Source: Sulfurovum sp. (GTDB taxonomy: Bacteria > Campylobacterota > Campylobacteria > Campylobacterales > Sulfurovaceae). Taken from it: DNA of 7,512 nucleotides. How positions within the stretch are numbered: position 1 is the first letter of the stretch; each line of letters starts with the position of its first letter. The translations under genes were made by a program, and so were the position numbers. Below are positions 3,943 through 7,512 of this stretch, one piece after another. Below the pieces are notes generated by a model. The model was not told the origin of the DNA, ran no database searches, and saw only the letters and a list, made by a program, of their open reading frames with translations. The DNA is taken from contig WGDG01000188.1 of NCBI GenBank assembly GCA_015493425.1, forward strand, positions 1 to 7,512, written 5' to 3'.

Positions 3943-6239
3943 TACTTTCCTTCCTCGTAATATCCATACCCGTAACCATACCCGTAGCCGTAGCCGTGGC
4001 GATCGGCTTTCACATCGTTTAGTACAATGCCAAGTCCGTGTATTTCATTAAGATGGGAGAGTTCATTGATATTATGAATAAATCCTTTTTTGGAATAACC
4101 GGCACGCAACACATAAATGCTGGTATCGGAAAGATGCATCAACGTACGTGCATCGGTTACCAAACCGATGGGAGGGGTGTCAAGAATAATCACATCATAC
4201 ATTTCTCTCAATTCTTCCAATATTTTCTCTGTCAAATCACTCTGAATCAACTCACTTGGATTGGGTGGAACAGGCCCGGAAGTAATGACATCAAGATTTT
4301 CATATTCAGTTTTTTGTATGACATCTTTCAAAGAGGTACTGCCGGCAAGCAGCGTACTCACTCCCTGTCGATTGGGAAGATTGAATTTCTCATGCAGTGT
4401 CGGTTTACGCATATCGAAGTTCAATACGATGACTTTTTTGTTTGCAATACTCATGATCGCTGCTAAATTGATACAGAGTGTCGTTTTTCCCTCTCCACCT
4501 ACTGTTGACGTGATTGAAATAGTATGGGAACGTTCTTTACGCACCATAAATTGTAGATTGGTTCTCAGGTTTCTGAATGATTCTGCTACAGCAGACTTTG
4601 GAGAGAGTAGAACAGAGAGTTTGTTCTCATCTGTTTTGATATGGGGAATCGTACCCAGCAGTGGTACATCTGTCAGATATTTGACATCCTCTTCACTCTG
4701 AATACGGTCATCCAAAAAGTTTCTCAGGAAAGCCAGGGCAATACCGACAATCAGACCAAGGATCAATCCGACGAGAATGATCATCTTTCGCTTTGGTTTA
4801 ATAGGACTTCCCGGATAAAGCGCCGTATCGATAATACGGTTTCTGCTGACCGTTGAAGCCTTGATGATAGCTGTTTCTGAACGTTTTTCAAGGAGATAGG
4901 AGTAGACTTTTTCATTGACGGCAAACTTTCTCTGCAGCTGCCCATACATACGTTCATCTGCAGGAAGCTCATTCAATTCCTTCTGGTATCTGGCAATACT
5001 CTCCTCAAGCAGTCTTTTTTTCTCATCCATACTGCTTTTGAGGTTCTTGATCATATCAATAATGGTTTTTTTAAGATAACTGATCTGCTTACGAAGCTTA
5101 ACCACACCAGGGTACATTTCTGTGTAGTCTTCTCTAAGCTCTTTTTTCTTCAAAATAGCCTGTTGCAGTGCACTCAGCTGCTCTGCCAGGGCTTCATTCC
5201 CTCTTCCGATGCCAATTACAGAAACCGACTCAAGGTTTCTGCCTTTTTTAATCTTTTTATAGAGACTATTAAGCAGTTCACTCTCTATCGATATCTCTTC
5301 AAGCTTCGATTCGGCTTCACTCATTTGTCGGATAATCACTTCTGCCTTGGAACTTAGGTTGACAGTATTGGTTCCCTTTTTAAACTCTTCGATCTTGACT
5401 GCCGAACTTTTCAGGTTTTCCGTAATTTTTTTCAGCTGCTTATCAATGAAATCCAGTTTCCGTGTTGCTTCTTTTGTTTTTTTCTCAATATTCTGCTTAA
5501 TATAGGCTTCTGCCAGTGCATTGGTATATTCCTGTGTTCTCAGTGCTACATTGTCCTCATAGGAAATTGCCAATATCGTGGAATATTTGGAGGTTTGGGA
5601 AACACTTACCTTCCCGACAGGAAAATTGTCTTTACTGACAATAAAACGGTAAGAGGCATCTTTCAATGGTGCCATGCGGACAATATTCAGGTGAAAATGC
5701 GGGGTGACAATCTCTTCGCCGAATGGAAGTACTTTATCGTAAGACCACGCGCTTCCGTTTTTGTCTTTTCTTTCATCAACAACCAGTCTGAAATGCTTTG
5801 GATCCGCGACAGGATAAAGCTTGAAGGTGATACCAAATCCTTTTAGCATCCCTACTTGAAATGGACTTGACTTGTAAAGCTCAATCTCTTTGAAGTGTCT
5901 TGTCGTAAAATACCGATGGGAAAAATCCACATTCTCTGCCGCCATTTTTGCCAGAAAACGGGATTTGATAATACCTATTTCCGTATCAGGATTGACAGCT
6001 CCCGCATCCATTGCCATGTTGATAACATCTCCGGCGCCATAACCACGTTGCTGCAAACCAACCTCAACTGTCGCAGTCGACTGATAAATGTTGGGTTTGA
6101 AATAAGCGATATAAGCACTGACTGCACCAAATAAGATGACAAAGAAAATGATCATTTTCTTGTATCGTAGGATGGTACGCAAGATTTCTTTGATATCTAT
6201 TTCATCTTCATGTATGGAATTGTGATGTGGGGCACCCAT
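3942..6239 (-). CDS. wzc: Polysaccharide co-polymerase / autophosphorylating tyrosine kinase (Wzc-type BY-kinase)
   Basis: A 765-residue inner-membrane protein that regulates polysaccharide chain length and export. A Wzz domain begins at about residue 12, with a first membrane helix near 29-47. A long periplasmic region follows, including predicted coiled coil from about 250 to 460 and a GNVR-like segment (PADERMYGQLQRKFAVNEKVY, 425-446). The second membrane helix is near 485-505. The cytoplasmic kinase carries the oligomerisation motif ESFRNLR (Glu553, Arg556, Arg559), Walker A GGEGKTT with Lys585, Walker A' FDMRKP with Asp609, and Walker B VIILDTPP with Asp687. The tail is six Gly-Tyr dipeptides plus one Tyr (Tyr750-761), the predicted autophosphorylation cluster. 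Kinase and co-polymerase parts are fused in one chain, as in Proteobacteria. AAGGA at 6245-6249 stands 5 bases before ATG 6239. The phosphatase gene follows with a one-base overlap. Confidence 0.93.
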   Translation of the reverse strand: MGAPHHNSIHEDEIDIKEILRTILRYKKMIIFFVILFGAVSAYIAYFKPNIYQSTATVEVGLQQRGYGAGDVINMAMDAGAVNPDTEIGIIKSRFLAKMAAENVDFSHRYFTTRHFKEIELYKSSPFQVGMLKGFGITFKLYPVADPKHFRLVVDERKDKNGSAWSYDKVLPFGEEIVTPHFHLNIVRMAPLKDASYRFIVSKDNFPVGKVSVSQTSKYSTILAISYEDNVALRTQEYTNALAEAYIKQNIEKKTKEATRKLDFIDKQLKKITENLKSSAVKIEEFKKGTNTVNLSSKAEVIIRQMSEAESKLEEISIESELLNSLYKKIKKGRNLESVSVIGIGRGNEALAEQLSALQQAILKKKELREDYTEMYPGVVKLRKQISYLKKTIIDMIKNLKSSMDEKKRLLEESIARYQKELNELPADERMYGQLQRKFAVNEKVYSYLLEKRSETAIIKASTVSRNRIIDTALYPGSPIKPKRKMIILVGLILGLIVGIALAFLRNFLDDRIQSEEDVKYLTDVPLLGTIPHIKTDENKLSVLLSPKSAVAESFRNLRTNLQFMVRKERSHTISITSTVGGEGKTTLCINLAAIMSIANKKVIVLNFDMRKPTLHEKFNLPNRQGVSTLLAGSTSLKDVIQKTEYENLDVITSGPVPPNPSELIQSDLTEKILEELREMYDVIILDTPPIGLVTDARTLMHLSDTSIYVLRAGYSKKGFIHNINELSHLNEIHGLGIVLNDVKADRHGYGYGYGYGYGYYEEGK
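3957..3995 (-). repeat. Gly-Tyr dipeptide repeat coding the kinase phosphorylation tail
   Basis: Six consecutive Gly-Tyr codon pairs (3960-3995) plus one further Tyr codon (3957-3959). On the DNA level a 12-bp unit occurs twice with 11 of 12 bases identical (3964-3975 and 3976-3987); the other pairs differ in third positions. The repeat supplies seven potential phosphotyrosines. In-frame gain or loss of 6- or 12-bp units would change their number without breaking the gene. Confidence 0.85.
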
Positions 6240-6300
6240 TTTTATCCTTGCTGCATATACGCTATGGTATATTTTGAAGAGATATTATAACCAAATAAAT
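6240..6300 (-). promoter_or_regulatory. Putative promoter and dyad operator for the wzc-cpsB-export-ldt genes
   Basis: In the gap between galE and the kinase gene, the minus strand has a perfect -10 hexamer TATAAT at 6284-6289. There is no convincing -35; the best is TTACAA, 18 bases upstream. That would suit epsilonproteobacterial promoters, which often lack a strong -35. A transcript would begin near 6277. Just downstream, at 6255-6272, is a perfect inverted repeat, ATATAC-6 bases-GTATAT. It lies between the predicted transcription start and the AAGGA site at 6245-6249. It could be an operator or a leader hairpin, and no regulator is identified. The site suggests that the export machinery can be expressed separately from galE. 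Confidence 0.4.
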
Positions 6301-7314
6301 TTAGCCCTTGTAACCATTTGGATTTTGATTTTGCCACCGCCAGGTATCTTCACACATTGCATCGATACCTTTTTTTGCTTCCCAGCCAAGTACCGCTTTG
6401 GCATAGGCAGGGTCAGCATAACATTTGGCGATGTCACCACTGCGCCGAGGCGCAAAAACATAGGGTACTTTTTTCCCGGAAGCCTTCTCAAATGCCTTTA
6501 CCATATCAAGAACAGAATATCCCTGACCGGTACCGAGATTCACTGTCAAAACACCTTTGATTTCCGGTAATTTTTCAAGTGCTTTGAGATGCCCTTCAGC
6601 AAGATCAACAACATGAATATAATCTCGTACACCTGTTCCGTCATGGGTATCATAGTCATTACCGAATATGCTGAGTTTCTCCCGTTTCCCTACCGCTGTT
6701 TGCGCAATGAATGGCATCAAATTGTTTGGGATACCGCTTGGGTCTTCGCCAATACGCCCGGATTCATGGGCACCTACCGGATTGAAATAACGCAAAAGTA
6801 TGACTTTCCATTCAGCATCAGAGATATAAAGATCTTTCAATATTTCTTCAACAAAAAGCTTGCTGCGTCCGTAAGGATTGGTTGCTGAGAGTGGAAAATC
6901 TTCTTTAATTGGGACGGTTTTCGGGTCACCATATACCGTTGCTGAGGAAGAAAAAACAATAGCCTTGCAATCGTATTCACGCATCACCTGACACAACTGT
7001 ACCGTCCCGCATACATTGTTTTCATAATAGCGTAGCGGATGTTCAACCGATTCACCTACTGCTTTAAGCCCGGCAAAATGGATCACTGCATCAATTTCAT
7101 GATTGCCAAATACCGCCTCAAGATCCCTCTTGTTACGGATATCACCCTCAACCAAAATTGTTTTTTTACCTGTTAATGCTTCTACCCGTTTTATGCTCTC
7201 CGGTGATGCATTGCTGAAATTGTCAAAGACAACGACATCATAACCTGCATTAAGCAGCAGCAGTGTTGTATGCGAACCAATATAGCCGGCACCGCCGGTA
7301 ACCAATATTTTCAA
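6301..7314 (-). CDS. galE: UDP-glucose 4-epimerase GalE
   Basis: A 337-residue extended short-chain dehydrogenase that interconverts UDP-glucose and UDP-galactose in the cytoplasm with bound NAD. The N-terminal ILVTGGAGYIGSH (3-15) is the Rossmann dinucleotide motif. FSSSATVYGD (121-130) holds the catalytic serine. NPYGRSK (146-152) gives the Tyr148/Lys152 pair. The C-terminal DTWRWQNQNPNGY and the length match the Escherichia coli enzyme almost end to end. Tyr299 in AKCYADP corresponds to the gate residue that, when bulky, restricts the enzyme to UDP-glucose/UDP-galactose and excludes N-acetylated sugars. The start is TTG 7314, fixed by MKILVTGGAG being the family N-terminus and by AGGAG (7324-7328) 9 bases upstream. 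The gene lies 12 bases after the stop of the upstream membrane protein gene and 61 bases before wzc, so it fits a polysaccharide operon supplying UDP-galactose. Confidence 0.95.
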   Translation of the reverse strand: MKILVTGGAGYIGSHTTLLLLNAGYDVVVFDNFSNASPESIKRVEALTGKKTILVEGDIRNKRDLEAVFGNHEIDAVIHFAGLKAVGESVEHPLRYYENNVCGTVQLCQVMREYDCKAIVFSSSATVYGDPKTVPIKEDFPLSATNPYGRSKLFVEEILKDLYISDAEWKVILLRYFNPVGAHESGRIGEDPSGIPNNLMPFIAQTAVGKREKLSIFGNDYDTHDGTGVRDYIHVVDLAEGHLKALEKLPEIKGVLTVNLGTGQGYSVLDMVKAFEKASGKKVPYVFAPRRSGDIAKCYADPAYAKAVLGWEAKKGIDAMCEDTWRWQNQNPNGYKG

Positions 7315-7328
7315 ACGAAGATACTCCT
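7315..7328 (-). promoter_or_regulatory. Ribosome binding site deciding the TTG start of galE
   Basis: AGGAG on the minus strand at 7324-7328 is followed by a 9-base spacer and TTG at 7312-7314. It overlaps the last bases of the upstream membrane protein gene (stop TAG at 7327-7329). No ATG or GTG gives a family-length N-terminus. Confidence 0.6.
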
Positions 7329-7512
7329 ATACCCGCAGTGTAAGCAATGCTTTTTTTGTCAAAAGCCAGACGTCGGTAAAAGTAATAATCAGGTAAAAAC
7401 CGATCAGCCAAAATACCAGTTGTGAGGTACCGTGAAATGCCGCGAGGAAATCTGAAACAGGCACCCCCAACAAGAGGCAGAAATAGAAAAATCCAAGAAA
7501 CAGTCCCAAGAC
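7327..7512 (-). CDS. Unidentified integral membrane protein, C-terminal end
   Basis: Sixty-one residues of the C-terminus are visible before TAG; the reading frame runs off the right edge, so the gene is partial. A hydrophobic run LGLFLGFFYFCLLLG and a second one, LVFWLIGFYLIITF, are followed by a short tail ending DVWLLTKKALLTLRV, rich in Lys/Arg. That fits two last membrane helices with a cytoplasmic basic C-terminus. I do not recognise the family from this fragment. It is in the same direction as galE, 12 bases upstream of it, and is probably co-transcribed. A polysaccharide flippase, polymerase or acyltransferase role would fit the context, but the sequence does not show it. Confidence 0.7.
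   Translation of the reverse strand, partial: VLGLFLGFFYFCLLLGVPVSDFLAAFHGTSQLVFWLIGFYLIITFTDVWLLTKKALLTLRV

Noticed and set aside
4261..4701. Plus-strand open frame of 146 codons antisense to the kinase domain
   Set aside because: Sits opposite the Walker A/A' coding region and carries no recognisable domain; an antisense shadow.
6274..6570. Plus-strand open frame divergent from wzc and antisense to galE 3' end
   Set aside because: Covers the strongly conserved C-terminus of galE, has no Shine-Dalgarno sequence and shows no protein-like features.
1..7512. tRNA or rRNA genes, CRISPR arrays, insertion sequences, phage attachment sites
   Set aside because: No cloverleaf, regularly spaced repeat, transposase or terminal inverted repeat was seen; nearly all of the window is accounted for by coding sequence.

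Overview
The window looks like ordinary chromosomal DNA from a Gram-negative bacterium, most likely a Campylobacterota (Epsilonproteobacteria) member of the Sulfurovum/Sulfurimonas type. That placement is an inference. It rests on the divergent CobS, whose metal-binding motif reads HTEAVADVADA as I recall from this group, on the tightly overlapping genes, and on the moderate-to-low GC content of most of the window. No database search was possible.

The layout has three parts. (1) Positions 1-177 hold the 3' end of a HepT-type (HEPN/DUF86) toxin gene on the plus strand, with the RX4HXY motif intact. (2) Positions ~210/255-1904 are a GC-richer plus-strand cluster of three overlapping genes: cobS (last assembly step of cobalamin), a cobC-like histidine phosphatase (alpha-ribazole phosphatase) and a small eight-cysteine protein of the 'cysteine-rich small domain' family. 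Each downstream gene starts inside the previous one, which suggests translational coupling. (3) Positions 1895-7512 are a minus-strand surface-polysaccharide locus. In transcription order it has an unidentified membrane protein (C-terminus only), galE, a BY-kinase/Wzc-type co-polymerase, a CpsB/YwqE-type PHP tyrosine phosphatase, a short Wza-like outer-membrane export lipoprotein and a secreted L,D-transpeptidase.

The cob genes and the polysaccharide locus converge, and their terminal coding sequences overlap by 10 bp, so there is no room for an intergenic terminator. In the polysaccharide locus, GalE supplies UDP-galactose. The Wzc-type kinase controls chain polymerisation and export from the inner membrane, and is probably cycled by phosphorylation of its Gly-Tyr tail and dephosphorylation by the PHP phosphatase encoded one base downstream. 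The Wza-like lipoprotein provides the periplasmic/outer-membrane part of the conduit. The L,D-transpeptidase may adjust or cross-link peptidoglycan around it. The glycosyltransferases, flippase and polymerase expected for a full locus must lie outside the window.

The points most worth a second look are the apparent non-canonical (ATC) start of cobS, the conserved-looking small Cys-rich protein coupled to cobC, the (Gly-Tyr)6 kinase tail, the short export lipoprotein lacking the C-terminal region of classical Wza, and a promoter-plus-dyad in the galE-wzc gap. I see no mobile elements, tRNAs, rRNAs or CRISPR arrays, and no clearly new system.
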